A stretch of 35,299 nt of DNA from Oscillospiraceae bacterium (GCA_024699425.1 JAILPP010000064.1:1-35299), one strand, 5' to 3'; positions 1-8,605 are shown, counted from the first letter of the stretch. Translations and numbers: made by a program. Notes: a model not told the origin generated them from the sequence alone.

Positions 1-1
1 C

Positions 2-100
2 GACCGCAGGAATACTGTATGTATTGCAAGGGAGAGGCTCAAAGTCAGGCACAAAAAAGACAAGGAAGATGGCACTTCGGAAGTTTTCGAGGAAGTCTAA
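2..100 (+). CDS. C-terminal end of an upstream protein (partial)
   Basis: An open frame enters from the window's left edge in frame 2 and stops at TAA 98-100, giving the last 32 residues of a protein. The tail is basic (RERLKVRHKKDK) and then acidic (EVFEEV). A strong terminator begins three bases after the stop, as expected at a gene end. Too little is present to name the family. The other two plus-strand frames are also open here, but they run through the terminator and are less plausible. Confidence 0.45.
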   Translation, partial: DRRNTVCIARERLKVRHKKDKEDGTSEVFEEV

Positions 101-102
101 TC

Positions 103-130
103 AAAAGTCCCCCTTCACGGGGGACTTTTT
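103..130 (+). terminator. Rho-independent terminator of the upstream gene
   Basis: A perfect 11-bp stem (AAAAGTCCCCC / GGGGGACTTTT) with a 5-nt loop ends in a T run. It separates the upstream gene from cysK. Confidence 0.9.
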
Positions 131-171
131 GCGGTTCGGCAGAAATCCCCCAAAAAATCCGAAAAAAGCAC

Positions 172-200
172 TTGACAAACGGCGGCAAACGTGCTATACT
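172..200 (+). promoter_or_regulatory. Sigma-A promoter of cysK
   Basis: TTGACA at 172-177 and TATACT at 195-200 are separated by 17 bp, a near-consensus housekeeping promoter. The leader to the cysK start is about 60 nt. No T-box or S-box features were recognised in it. Confidence 0.88.
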
Positions 201-267
201 ATAATCATACTAAACAGATAGGCTAAAAGAGTAAAGTAGGAATACAGCCTGTCAGAAGGAGAATACT

Positions 268-1197
268 ATGGCAAAGATTTATACTAATGTGACCGATCTC
301 ATCGGCGGCACGCCCCTGCTCGAACTGACCCACATCGAAGATGCGAACAAACTCGGAGCAAAACTCCTTGGCAAGCTGGAATATTTCAATCCGGCAGGTT
401 CTGTCAAGGACAGAATTGCCAAAGCGATGATCGACGATGCAGAGGAAAAAGGACTGCTCAAGCCCGGCAGCGTCATCATTGAGCCGACTTCGGGCAATAC
501 AGGCATTGGTCTGGCAGCGGTGGCAGCGTCCCGCGGTTATCGTCTTATCATCACCATGCCGGAAACGATGAGCATTGAGCGCCGCAACCTGATGAAGGCA
601 TACGGTGCAGAGCTTGTCCTGACCGAAGGTGCAAAGGGCATGAAAGGTGCAATCGAGAAGGCAAATGAACTTGCGCAGGAGATCGAAGGCAGCTTTATCC
701 CGTCGCAGTTCACAAACCCTGCCAATCCCGCCATTCACGAGAGAACCACGGGCGTGGAGATCTGGAACGATACCGACGGCAAGGTAGATATTTTCGTAGC
801 GGGTGTCGGCACAGGCGGCACGCTGTCGGGCGTGGGTGCCTATCTGAAATCTCAGAATCCCAATGTCAAGGTTGTTGCTGTTGAACCGAAGGGTTCGCCC
901 GTTCTTTCCGAGGGAACAGCAGGCAGACACAGCATTCAGGGCATCGGCGCAGGCTTTGTGCCGGAGACGCTGAACACGGACATTTACGATGAGATCATCA
1001 CCGTAGAGAATGAAGATGCTTTCGAGACAGGCAAGAACATTGCCCGCAGCGAGGGTGTACTGGTGGGTATTTCTTCCGGTGCGGCAGTCTGGGCAGCGGT
1101 TCAGCTTGCAAAAAGACCCGAAAACAAGGGCAAAACGATCGTTGCGCTGCTTCCGGATACCGGCGAGCGTTATCTGTCCACTCCCATGTTTGAATAA
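268..1197 (+). CDS. cysK: Cysteine synthase A (O-acetylserine sulfhydrylase)
   Basis: This 309-residue cytoplasmic PLP enzyme makes cysteine from O-acetylserine and sulfide. The PLP lysine lies in [10 protein letters not shown] (K47). The substrate loop PTSGNTG is at residues 73-79, the phosphate-binding [10 protein letters not shown] and the C-terminal GISSGAA are both present, and the length is normal for CysK. The ATG is preceded by AGAAGGAGA at a good distance. The gene is monocistronic between its own promoter and a strong terminator. CysM-type isozymes are similar, but the motif set and length favour CysK. Serine precursors could come from serC-serA further along. Confidence 0.95.
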   Translation: MAKIYTNVTDLIGGTPLLELTHIEDANKLGAKLLGKLEYFNPAGSVKDRIAKAMIDDAEEKGLLKPGSVIIEPTSGNTGIGLAAVAASRGYRLIITMPETMSIERRNLMKAYGAELVLTEGAKGMKGAIEKANELAQEIEGSFIPSQFTNPANPAIHERTTGVEIWNDTDGKVDIFVAGVGTGGTLSGVGAYLKSQNPNVKVVAVEPKGSPVLSEGTAGRHSIQGIGAGFVPETLNTDIYDEIITVENEDAFETGKNIARSEGVLVGISSGAAVWAAVQLAKRPENKGKTIVALLPDTGERYLSTPMFE

Positions 1198-1213
1198 AAA
1201 CGGCTTTTGTCGG

Positions 1214-1250
1214 AAATGCCCGTGCCTGATTTCAGGCACGGGCATTTTCT
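1214..1250 (+). terminator. Terminator of cysK
   Basis: A 16-bp stem (AAATGCCCGTGCCTGA and its complement) with a 2-nt apex is followed by TTTTCTTG, 16 nt after the cysK stop. Confidence 0.92.
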
Positions 1251-1311
1251 TGCAGAGATTCCGGCGGAACAATCTTCCGGATGTTCAGGCAGAAAAAATT
1301 GAAAAAAGCTA

Positions 1312-1340
1312 TTCCTTTTTTTCGGAAGATGTGATATAAT
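1312..1340 (+). promoter_or_regulatory. Promoter of ppk1
   Basis: An extended -10, TGATATAAT (TATAAT 1335-1340), lies 17 bp after a weak -35, TTCCTT (1312-1317). TG-extended -10 elements recur in this window with poor -35 boxes. Confidence 0.7.
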
Positions 1341-1379
1341 AAAGATGATTATATTAAAAACAGAACGGAGGTTTTGTCG

Positions 1380-3425
1380 ATGATACAACCCTACTACCTG
1401 AACCGGGAGCTGTCGTGGCTCTATTTCAACGAGCGTGTACTGGAAGAAGCGGAAGATTCGTCCGTTCCGCTGTTTGACCAGCTCAGCTTTTCGGCGATCT
1501 ACCAAAGCAATCTGGACGAATTTGTGCAGGTACGGGTCGGAACGATGCTTGAGCGCATGGAGACAGACCCGAAGAAAAAAGACGGCAGAAGCGGCATGAA
1601 ACCCAAACAGCAGTTAAAAATGATGCTTGGGCGCATCGGTGAGCTTGTCCCCCGCAAGGACAAAGCCTATTTGCAGACAATGGAGCAGCTCCGTGCATTC
1701 GGTGTGGAACACGTTACATTCAGCGAAGCCGCACCCGAAGAGAAAGCCTACCTTGAACAGTACTTCAAGCGTGAAGTCAAGCCCCTGCTCTCCCCCATTG
1801 TCATTGACAAGGGGCAGCCGTTCCCGTTCCTGCGGAACAAGGAGCTGTATGTTGTGGTACATTTAGCGGGGAGAAATTCCGTCAAGCTGGGCATTATTCC
1901 GGCAGGCGGCAACGCACTCGGCAGAGTGATCCGTCTGGGACATTCGGGGCGGTTCATACTGCGGGAAGATCTCATCATGCACTTTGCGCCGCAGGCATTC
2001 AAGGGGCACAAAGTCCTTGATGCGGCGATCATGCGTGTGACACGCAGCGGAGTCATTACTTATAATGAAACAGCCCCCGATGAATTTACAGATTTCCGTG
2101 TTGTCATGGAAGACCTGCTGCACAAGCGCAGCAAGCGTGACGTGGTACGTCTCCAGATGAACAGCGCACTTGCGCCCGATGTCATGGAATTTCTGCTCCA
2201 GAAGCTGAAGATCAGAAAGCGTCAGCTTTTCTTTGAGGAAATTCCGCTTGACCTGTCCTTTGTCTACAAGTTGCAGGAATTCAACGACTCCGCCGACCTG
2301 CGTTTTCCGCCGGAGAAGCCGCAGAACCGCAGGGACATTTCCCCGAAAAAGGCAATGATGACACAGATCGCCGAACATGATCTGCTGCTTTCCTATCCTT
2401 ATGAAAGCATCACGCCTTTCCTGCGGCTGCTGGACGAAGCGGCGCTGGATCCTGATGTGGCATCTATCCGCATCACACTTTACCGTGTGGCATCCAACAG
2501 CCGTGTGATCGAAGCACTCTGTCAGGCAGCGGAGAACGGCAAGGATGTACTGGTTCTTGTGGAACTGCGTGCAAGATTCGACGAAGAAAACAACATCACA
2601 TGGGCAAAGCGTCTGCAAGATGCGGGATGTACGGTCATTTACGGACCGCACAACATGAAAGTGCATTCCAAGCTGCTGCTGATCTCCCGCCGCACGGAAA
2701 ACGGCATTCAGTATTTCACGCAGGTAGGAACGGGCAACTACAACGAAAAGACCGCCCGTATTTATACCGACCTTTGTCTGATGACGGCAAATGAACAGAT
2801 TGCAGAAGATGCCCGTCATGTATTTGATGCACTCTCCACGGACAGTCTGGTGGAACAGTCCGAAACGCTGATGGTTGCGCCGCTGTGTATGCGAAGCCGT
2901 CTCCTGCGCATGATCGAAGAAGAGATACAGCACGCCAGAAACGGCGAAGAAGCGTATTTTGCCGCCAAGATCAACTCGATTTCCGACAGGGGACTGATGG
3001 ACAAACTCTGTGAGGCATCGCAGGCGGGCGTAAAGATCGAGCTTGTCGTGCGTGGCATCTGCTGTCTGATTCCGGGTGTAGAGGGATTCACGGACAATAT
3101 TCGTATTGTCAGCATCGTGGGACGGTATCTGGAACACAGCCGCATTTACATTGCAGGCACAAAAGAGCGCCGTCAGGTCTACATCAGTTCTGCGGACTTC
3201 ATGACCCGCAACACCATGCACCGTGTAGAAGTCGCCGCCCCCCTGCTGGACGAAACCCTGCGGGAACAGGCGGTGGAACTGGTGCAGCTCTGTCTCTCGG
3301 ACAACACCAAGGCACGTCTCGGACAGTCGGACGGCACATTCCTGCACTGTGACCCTGCGACGGGCAAAGATGCCGTCAATGCGCAGGAAACGCAGTACCG
3401 CAGAGCCGTCAAAGCGTCCAGATAA
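1380..3425 (+). CDS. ppk1: Polyphosphate kinase 1
   Basis: PPK1 reversibly polymerises the gamma-phosphate of ATP into inorganic polyphosphate. The protein is 681 residues, normal for the family. The N-terminal hallmark LNRELSWLYFNERVL is present. The two catalytic histidines are in HSKLLLI (H429, the autophosphorylated His) and HSRIYIAG (H586), offset by six from H435 and H592 of E. coli PPK. The start is ATG 1380, because GGAGG at 1367-1371 is 8 nt upstream; an in-frame TTG at 1374 is too close to the SD. The AI-2E-family gene follows after 28 nt and is probably co-transcribed. A phosphate transporter and a CYTH protein elsewhere in the window touch the same metabolism. Confidence 0.95.
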   Translation: MIQPYYLNRELSWLYFNERVLEEAEDSSVPLFDQLSFSAIYQSNLDEFVQVRVGTMLERMETDPKKKDGRSGMKPKQQLKMMLGRIGELVPRKDKAYLQTMEQLRAFGVEHVTFSEAAPEEKAYLEQYFKREVKPLLSPIVIDKGQPFPFLRNKELYVVVHLAGRNSVKLGIIPAGGNALGRVIRLGHSGRFILREDLIMHFAPQAFKGHKVLDAAIMRVTRSGVITYNETAPDEFTDFRVVMEDLLHKRSKRDVVRLQMNSALAPDVMEFLLQKLKIRKRQLFFEEIPLDLSFVYKLQEFNDSADLRFPPEKPQNRRDISPKKAMMTQIAEHDLLLSYPYESITPFLRLLDEAALDPDVASIRITLYRVASNSRVIEALCQAAENGKDVLVLVELRARFDEENNITWAKRLQDAGCTVIYGPHNMKVHSKLLLISRRTENGIQYFTQVGTGNYNEKTARIYTDLCLMTANEQIAEDARHVFDALSTDSLVEQSETLMVAPLCMRSRLLRMIEEEIQHARNGEEAYFAAKINSISDRGLMDKLCEASQAGVKIELVVRGICCLIPGVEGFTDNIRIVSIVGRYLEHSRIYIAGTKERRQVYISSADFMTRNTMHRVEVAAPLLDETLREQAVELVQLCLSDNTKARLGQSDGTFLHCDPATGKDAVNAQETQYRRAVKASR

Positions 3426-3453
3426 CCGCCGTATTTAACGAAAGGAGACTACA

Positions 3454-4845
3454 TTGGAAGAACAGAAAGCAACCAACGAACCCCAGACACAATTTGTCCT
3501 TCGGGAAGAATCATGGCAGAGCCGTGCGCAGAAAGCGTTGTGGACGTTCCTGACGATTGCCGCAGCGATCATATTCTATCATCTGCTGCAATACCTCGGC
3601 ACGATCTCGGAATTTGTGCAAAAGGTTCTGCACGGCATGAGCCCTTTGTTCTGCGGACTGGTCTTTGCCTATCTGCTTGCGCCGATTGCAGGATTCTACG
3701 AGCGCAACATCACAGAAATTGTCGCCCGTTTCCATGCCAGTCATAATGAAAAGCCGACAGAAAAGACACCTGCGCGTATCCGTGGTGTAACGGGCATACT
3801 GACACTTCTGACAGCGCTGCTGTTCATTGCCCTGCTGCTGCTGCTGATTATCCCTGAAATTTCCAAGAGTGTATCGGGCATTGTCAAGGAACTGCCGTCA
3901 CAGATCGAGACACTCACCACGCAGCTTCAGAACAAAACGCTGTTTGACAACTCCAGTCCCCTCGGAGAGTTTGCCAACAACAAAATTCTGGAAGCACTCA
4001 ATGGCGTGGTAAGCTGGCTGACGAAAGACCTGTTCAAGCAGTGGACAACGTTTCTGGATTATTTCAAAAGCGTTGCGGGCGTGATCTACAATCTGGTCAT
4101 CGGACTGATCCTGTCGATGTACATTACGATCGACAGAGAGAAGCTCCAGAACCAGATCAAGAAGCTCACCTATTCCATTCTGCCGACCAAGCGTGCCCTG
4201 AACGTGCGCATCATGTTCAACCGTGCCAACAAGAAGCTCTCCACCGCCATTCGCGGCAAGATCGTAGACTCGCTGATTATCGGCATGATTCATTTTATTC
4301 TGCTGAGTTTTGCAAATCTTCTGCCGTGGTTCAACTATCCCTACCCTGTACTGCTGGCAACGATCGTCGGCATCACGAACGTTGTGCCGTTTTTCGGGCC
4401 GATCGTCGGCGGAGTCATCACGGGCGTACTTGTACTGTTCGAGAATCCGTCCATGACGATTCCCTATGTCATCATGGTTGTGATTCTGCAACAGTTTGAC
4501 GGCAACTTCCTTGACCCGCACATTGTCGGCGGTTCGATCGGGCTGCGTCCGCTGTGGTCGATCAGTGCCTGCCTTCTGGGAAATGCGATCATCGGCGTAC
4601 CGGGCTTTGTACTCGGTCCCCCTCTCGTGTCGTTCGTCTATGAGCTTGTGCGTGAAGCGTGTGACCAGCGTCTGCGGGAGAAGCATCTGGAAAAGAAGTT
4701 CGGTCTGCCGTCACAGGAAGAGCTTGCCGAACAGCAGAACCCGCCGAGGCAAGTCCAGCCGGAGACAAAGCGTCTCGGCGATTTTGTGCAGTCCAGTGCC
4801 GAGAAGTTTTCCGACTTCATCCAGAAGATGAAGAAAGACAAATAA
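3454..4845 (+). CDS. AI-2E family transporter (YtvI/PerM-like membrane protein)
   Basis: This 463-residue polytopic membrane protein belongs to the AI-2E transporter (UPF0118, YtvI/PerM) family. Hydrophobic segments lie near residues 30-50, 61-81, 111-134, 206-224, 270-292, 298-330 and 334-348, with a further stretch at about 370-398. Family motifs are visible: PFFGPIVGG (312-320) and DGNFLDPHIVGGSIGL (349-364). The C-terminal 65 residues are charged and cytoplasmic. Substrates of Bacillota members are mostly unknown and not necessarily AI-2. The start codon is TTG at 3454, with AAAGGAGAC just upstream. It follows ppk1 by 28 nt and ends at a terminator, so the two form an operon. Confidence 0.88.
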   Translation: MEEQKATNEPQTQFVLREESWQSRAQKALWTFLTIAAAIIFYHLLQYLGTISEFVQKVLHGMSPLFCGLVFAYLLAPIAGFYERNITEIVARFHASHNEKPTEKTPARIRGVTGILTLLTALLFIALLLLLIIPEISKSVSGIVKELPSQIETLTTQLQNKTLFDNSSPLGEFANNKILEALNGVVSWLTKDLFKQWTTFLDYFKSVAGVIYNLVIGLILSMYITIDREKLQNQIKKLTYSILPTKRALNVRIMFNRANKKLSTAIRGKIVDSLIIGMIHFILLSFANLLPWFNYPYPVLLATIVGITNVVPFFGPIVGGVITGVLVLFENPSMTIPYVIMVVILQQFDGNFLDPHIVGGSIGLRPLWSISACLLGNAIIGVPGFVLGPPLVSFVYELVREACDQRLREKHLEKKFGLPSQEELAEQQNPPRQVQPETKRLGDFVQSSAEKFSDFIQKMKKDK

Positions 4846-4851
4846 AGCATC

Positions 4852-4880
4852 ACCCCTCCGTCTGATTGACGGAGGGGTTT
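4852..4880 (+). terminator. Terminator of the ppk1/AI-2E operon
   Basis: An 11-bp GC-rich stem (ACCCCTCCGTC / GACGGAGGGGT) with a 5-nt loop and a short T run, immediately after the AI-2E-family gene. Confidence 0.85.
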
Positions 4881-4897
4881 CAAATGTGATTCTCAGG

Positions 4898-4943
4898 AAA
4901 AAAGCAAAGACCCTCCACAGTCAACAAACTGTAGAGGGTTTCT
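4898..4943 (-). terminator. Terminator of the tRNA-Thr gene
   Basis: Read on the minus strand, ACCCTCTACAGT pairs with ACTGTGGAGGGT (one G-T pair) and is followed by CTTTGCTTTTTTCC. It starts a few bases after the tRNA CCA end. Confidence 0.85.
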
Positions 4944-4944
4944 T

Positions 4945-5020
4945 TGGAGCTGATGACCGGATTCGAACCGGTGACCTACGCCTTACCAAGGCGTTGCGCT
5001 ACCACCTGTGCCACATCAGC
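4945..5020 (-). tRNA. tRNA-Thr (anticodon GGT)
   Basis: A 76-nt cloverleaf on the minus strand. The acceptor GCTGATG pairs with CATCAGC, followed by encoded TCCA. The anticodon stem ACGCC/GGCGT encloses TTGGTAA (anticodon GGT, reading ACC and ACU). The T-arm is CCGGTTCGAATCCGG. The gene has its own promoter and terminator. Confidence 0.97.
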
Positions 5021-5047
5021 ACTGCGGCATCTCCTGCCGACTTATAT

Positions 5048-5076
5048 ATTATAGCACAGATCAAAAGAAAAGTCAA
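5048..5076 (-). promoter_or_regulatory. Promoter of tRNA-Thr
   Basis: On the minus strand, TTGACT (5076-5071) and TATAAT (5053-5048) are 17 bp apart, about 28 bp upstream of the mature tRNA 5' end. Confidence 0.88.
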
Positions 5077-5085
5077 GCCCTATTT

Positions 5086-5130
5086 CAAAAAACCGCATCA
5101 AAAAGTATAACACTTTTCAATGCGGTTTTT
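5086..5130 (-). terminator. Terminator of the Na/Pi cotransporter gene
   Basis: On the minus strand, AAAAACCGCAT pairs with ATGCGGTTTTTT around an AT-rich loop, 6 nt after the stop codon. Confidence 0.8.
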
Positions 5131-5135
5131 ATACA

Positions 5136-6929
5136 TTATGCCATACCGGGCAGCTTGTACTTTTCGGAGTAACGCTCAAAGTTATCGTTGAAATTCTTAT
5201 TGCCGAACTTCACCTTGGAAAGATAATTATGCGTCTCAAACATATTATGAGAAGTTTCGATGACCGACACAGCGATATTGGAGCAATGATCGGAGATACG
5301 CTCATAATTATAGAGAATATCCGCAAGCACGAAGCCCGTATTGATCGTACAGGTGCCGTTCTGCAAACGTTTGACATGATTCGCCTTGATATCGCGGGTC
5401 AGGTAGTCGATCACCTGTTCCAGCGGTTCAATATTGACGGCTTTTTTCTCATCAAGGGACTTATAGACCTCATGCATATTTTGCAGAATTTCGGTAATGG
5501 CATCGGTCAGCACCTGCATTTCCTGCTGTGCCATATCGGAAAAATGCAGATCCTTGTCAAAGATCTCCTTTGCACTTTCAGCGAGATTGATCGCATGGTC
5601 GCCGAGCCGTTCAAAATCGCCGATGGCACGCAGCACACGGGACGACACCTGGCTGTCATGGTCAGAAAGCGCTCTGGTACTGAGCTGAACGAGAGAAGAA
5701 CCGATCCTGTCCTCATAGCTGTCGAGTTTTTCCTCATTCTTGTAGACTTTTTTGACCACACGCTCATCATAATTTGTGAGGAGCGAAATGCTCATCAAAA
5801 CGGTTTCCATTGCAAGGAGCGACATTCTCTGTGAAGCGTTCTCACATTCAGCGACAGCAACAGAGGGTGTTGTCAGGAGGCGTTTGTCGAGGAGAGCGTG
5901 GTGCTTGTGCTGTTCCTCTTGGCCGTCCGCCTTGTCGGGGAGTACGATATTGGCAATTTTCTCCAGCCACTTTGCAAACGGGAGCAGAAGAATGGTCGTC
6001 AGGACATTAAAGACAGTATGCACAATCGCAATGCCCACGGAATTGATGATCCAGCCGGAGAATGCAAATCCGATTGCCATTTCGAGAATTTCATAGACTG
6101 TCAGGAAGATGACCGCACCAATGACGTTGAATGCGATATGAATGACGGCAATTTTCTTGGCATTGCGGTTGACACCGAAGGAAGAGATCAGTGCAGTCAC
6201 ACAAGTACCGATATTCTGTCCCATGATAATGGGAATCGCCATGCTGAAGGTAATTGTTCCGGTATTTTCCGCAAGTGTCTGCAAGATACCGATGGAAGCG
6301 GCAGAACTCTGAATGACACCGGTCACGACCGTGCCGACCAGCACGCCGAGAACGGGGTTATCAAACTTGGTGAGGAGTGCCTGAAAATCGGGAGAATCCT
6401 TCAGCGGTGCTACGGCATCCTTCATCAGAACCATGCCGTACATCAGCACTGCAAATCCGACTAAGATCGAGCCGATGTCACGCTTTTTATTATTGGGTTC
6501 GCTTTTGGACATCATCATGACCGCCCCGACGAGGGCAAAGATGAGGGAAAAGTATTCGGGATTGAGGAGGGAAAGCCACAGCGAACCTTCCGTATCGACA
6601 CCCATGAGACACAGGAGCCATGTAGTAAAGGTTGTGCCGATATTGGCACCGATGATGACCACAACCGTCTGTGAGACTTCCATCACGCCGCAGTTGACCA
6701 GTCCGACCAGCATGACCGTCAGAGAGGAGGATGACTGCAAGACAATGGTGATACCCGTTCCGAGAATGAGACTCAGCCACCAGTTGGAGGTCAGTTTTTT
6801 GAGAGCCTGCTCCATTTTGCCGCCTGCCATTTTCTCCAGACCGGAGGACATGACATTCATGCCGTACAAAAAGAACGCCAGACCGCCGATGACCATGATA
6901 CACGCCAGAACAATATCCTTGACTTCCAT
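5136..6929 (-). CDS. Na+/phosphate cotransporter family protein with C-terminal PhoU-like domain
   Basis: A 597-residue membrane protein of the Na/Pi cotransporter II (NptA/YjbB) family. The two inverted family repeats each carry the substrate-binding motif: GTGITIVLQSSSSLTVM (QSSSS at 65-69) and GTVVTGVIQSSAASIG (QSSA at 207-210). Residues from about 350 form a soluble helical PhoU-like region with repeated heptad patterns. In bacteria such proteins move phosphate by sodium coupling; the direction is not certain. The start is set at the ATG at 6929, which has AGGCGG about 7 nt upstream. An ATG two codons earlier sits on the SD, and the longer in-frame extension to 6971 has no RBS. A likely Pho box lies upstream, at 7044-7060. 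Confidence 0.92.
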   Translation of the reverse strand: MEVKDIVLACIMVIGGLAFFLYGMNVMSSGLEKMAGGKMEQALKKLTSNWWLSLILGTGITIVLQSSSSLTVMLVGLVNCGVMEVSQTVVVIIGANIGTTFTTWLLCLMGVDTEGSLWLSLLNPEYFSLIFALVGAVMMMSKSEPNNKKRDIGSILVGFAVLMYGMVLMKDAVAPLKDSPDFQALLTKFDNPVLGVLVGTVVTGVIQSSAASIGILQTLAENTGTITFSMAIPIIMGQNIGTCVTALISSFGVNRNAKKIAVIHIAFNVIGAVIFLTVYEILEMAIGFAFSGWIINSVGIAIVHTVFNVLTTILLLPFAKWLEKIANIVLPDKADGQEEQHKHHALLDKRLLTTPSVAVAECENASQRMSLLAMETVLMSISLLTNYDERVVKKVYKNEEKLDSYEDRIGSSLVQLSTRALSDHDSQVSSRVLRAIGDFERLGDHAINLAESAKEIFDKDLHFSDMAQQEMQVLTDAITEILQNMHEVYKSLDEKKAVNIEPLEQVIDYLTRDIKANHVKRLQNGTCTINTGFVLADILYNYERISDHCSNIAVSVIETSHNMFETHNYLSKVKFGNKNFNDNFERYSEKYKLPGMA

Positions 6930-7006
6930 ACACATTCCGCCTTTCGTTTCTTTTCCCGTATATCCTAACATGGAAACCTTGAAAGCACCTTAATTCTGTC
7001 AGTTTC

Positions 7007-7031
7007 AGTATAACAGTGCAATATCAAATAT
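7007..7031 (-). promoter_or_regulatory. Promoter of the Na/Pi cotransporter gene
   Basis: On the minus strand, an extended -10 TGTTATACT (TATACT 7012-7007) is preceded by only a weak -35-like TTGTTT at a 19-bp spacing. A weak -35 is typical of activator-dependent promoters, and a Pho-box-like repeat lies just upstream. Confidence 0.55.
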
Positions 7032-7043
7032 AAACAAGAGTAA

Positions 7044-7060
7044 TGTTAAATCTGTGTTAA
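7044..7060 (-). promoter_or_regulatory. Candidate PhoP box
   Basis: On the minus strand, two exact TTAACA hexamers (7060-7055 and 7049-7044) are spaced by 5 bp, an 11-bp period. This matches the Bacillus PhoP-box architecture (TTAACA-like direct repeats one helical turn apart). The site lies upstream of a weak -35 in front of a phosphate transporter. Confidence 0.6.
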
Positions 7061-7062
7061 AT

Positions 7063-7141
7063 AAAAAAGGAGCGAAAAATCCCTCTGCCGCAGCAGAGGG
7101 AAGGATTATCACTGGACTTCCTCGGAAGTTTCCGAGGAAGT
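7063..7141 (-). terminator. Tandem hairpins ending the solute-binding-protein gene
   Basis: Two stems follow the minus-strand stop codon. The first is a nearly perfect palindrome (7114-7141, GACTTCCTCGGAA arms) abutting the stop. The second is CCCTCTGC/GCAGAGGG (7081-7100), followed by ATTTTTTCGCTCCTTTTTT, which is the likely rho-independent terminator. Confidence 0.85.
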
Positions 7142-8536
7142 CTACTGTAAATTATACTCATCGAGTTCCATATCAATCAGCGGAGAGAGGGTATCCCGCA
7201 GATCCTCCCATGTATCGCCCGTATCGGGATACAGAAGCAGACCATCGAAGATATTATTCATAATACCTCTTGTCTCGTAGGTATATGCGCCGTTGGTATA
7301 CATCATACCGCCCATGCCCAGACCGAACTCATACAGCGGCTTGGCAGAATCCTGATACTGTTGAATGGCATCATACTGTTCTTCAGTCACAACGCCGACG
7401 GTTTCACCGAGGCTGTTTTTAACGGGAGTGAGTGCCTCTTGTTTTGCGGTTTTCTGATATTCCTCATTGACAGCCGCCATGCGTTCGCAGAGGATATAGG
7501 AAGCGACCAGTGCGCCCTTTTCGGAATCCGCCGCCAGCATCTTGGCATTATAGCCGCCGGAGTAGTAATACTCGCTGATATTGGGGGACTTGGGGAACGG
7601 AACGACCATAATATCGGCATCGGGATTCTTGGCATTGGAAGCGCCGAGTGCCCAGTCGCCCATGGAATAGAACAGGACTTTATTGCTGGTGGGATAATGG
7701 TTATACCATGTGGCATCATACAGCCCCTGTTTTGCGATGTCCGCAAGAACGCCCTCAGCCGCACCGATCTCGGCGTGTTCGATATTATTGGTAAACTGAT
7801 TGCCGTCGAAGCCGATGACCGCCTGACCGGAAGAATGGAGCAGTCCGGAAGCAAACCAGCCTGCGATGCCGTAGTTGCCGCTTTCCTTGTCAGCGAACTG
7901 TTTCATCATATCCATCATGGTATTCCAGTCCCATTTCCCCTGCTGATAGAGGGTATAGGGGTCATCGAAGCCGTTCTCCTTGCAGAGTTTGCGGCTGTAA
8001 GTGAGAACAAGGGGGTCAGATACGGAATACGGGACAACATAGTGTTTTCCTGCGTAGGCGAACATATCAATGGCATCACGCACGCCGTCCCACACGGAGT
8101 CATTGAGATCCATATAATCATCAAGCGGGTCAAACAGCTCACGGGAAACGCCGTCGGGCATTGTATTGATATCAAAGGGGAACATATCGACAGGCTCGCT
8201 GGTATTGACACGCTGCATGAGAATATCGTATTTATTTTCCGCCGTTGCGGGGATCCATTCGACCTTGGCGTTGTACTGTTTTTCAAACATGGCAAGCGCC
8301 GTACTCTGTTCCTGACCGGCAGCGGGATTGAGGTCATAATCAGCGACCCAATAGATCGTATTTGGATCAATGGTAAGAGCCGTTTCGCCTGTCTCCTGTG
8401 AAACCTCAGCAGATACGTCTGCGGTTTCAGTCGCTGAACTGTCAGGGGAGGTATGTTTTTCTTTATTGCAGCCGGCTGCTGTTGTCAGCATAGCGAGACA
8501 CAGGACACCTGCCAGCAAACGGGTCAGCTTCTTCAT
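7142..8536 (-). CDS. Extracellular sugar-binding lipoprotein (ABC solute-binding protein, family 1-like)
   Basis: The 464-residue protein begins with a lipoprotein signal, MKKLTRLLAGVLCLAMLTTA, and a lipobox AAGC with the lipidated Cys at about residue 23. A Ser/Thr/Glu-rich linker follows, then a bilobal solute-binding fold. Landmarks include ALAMFEKQYNAKVEWIP, the central KVLFYSMGDWALGAS and KMLAADSEKGALVASYIL. This fits carbohydrate ABC transporter binding proteins, with the ligand likely an oligosaccharide. No permease or ATPase lies next to it, so it is an orphan that must work with components encoded elsewhere. It has its own promoter and terminator. Confidence 0.85.
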   Translation of the reverse strand: MKKLTRLLAGVLCLAMLTTAAGCNKEKHTSPDSSATETADVSAEVSQETGETALTIDPNTIYWVADYDLNPAAGQEQSTALAMFEKQYNAKVEWIPATAENKYDILMQRVNTSEPVDMFPFDINTMPDGVSRELFDPLDDYMDLNDSVWDGVRDAIDMFAYAGKHYVVPYSVSDPLVLTYSRKLCKENGFDDPYTLYQQGKWDWNTMMDMMKQFADKESGNYGIAGWFASGLLHSSGQAVIGFDGNQFTNNIEHAEIGAAEGVLADIAKQGLYDATWYNHYPTSNKVLFYSMGDWALGASNAKNPDADIMVVPFPKSPNISEYYYSGGYNAKMLAADSEKGALVASYILCERMAAVNEEYQKTAKQEALTPVKNSLGETVGVVTEEQYDAIQQYQDSAKPLYEFGLGMGGMMYTNGAYTYETRGIMNNIFDGLLLYPDTGDTWEDLRDTLSPLIDMELDEYNLQ

Positions 8537-8576
8537 TCCAAATCAATTCCTTTCCATTATGATAAGGCTCTTCCTT

Positions 8577-8605
8577 ATTATAATCCTTTTGTAGCGAAAA
8601 GTCAA
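8577..8605 (-). promoter_or_regulatory. Promoter of the solute-binding lipoprotein gene
   Basis: On the minus strand, TTGACT (8605-8600) and TATAAT (8582-8577) are 17 bp apart. The leader is about 35 nt. Confidence 0.85.

Noticed and set aside
19-221. Small open frames at the left edge in frames 1 and 3
   Set aside because: Both cross the terminator at 103-130; the frame-2 tail stopping just before it is the better gene end.
223-1272. 349-residue minus-strand open frame opposite cysK
   Set aside because: It would run across the cysK promoter region and terminator and has no homology pattern; a shadow frame.
1374-1379. TTG start for ppk1 two codons upstream
   Set aside because: It lies only 2 nt after the GGAGG, too close; ATG 1380 has proper spacing.
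1863-3347. 494-residue open frame on the minus strand
   Set aside because: It is fully antisense to ppk1, has no RBS or family match, and has a Cys/His/Arg-rich shadow composition.
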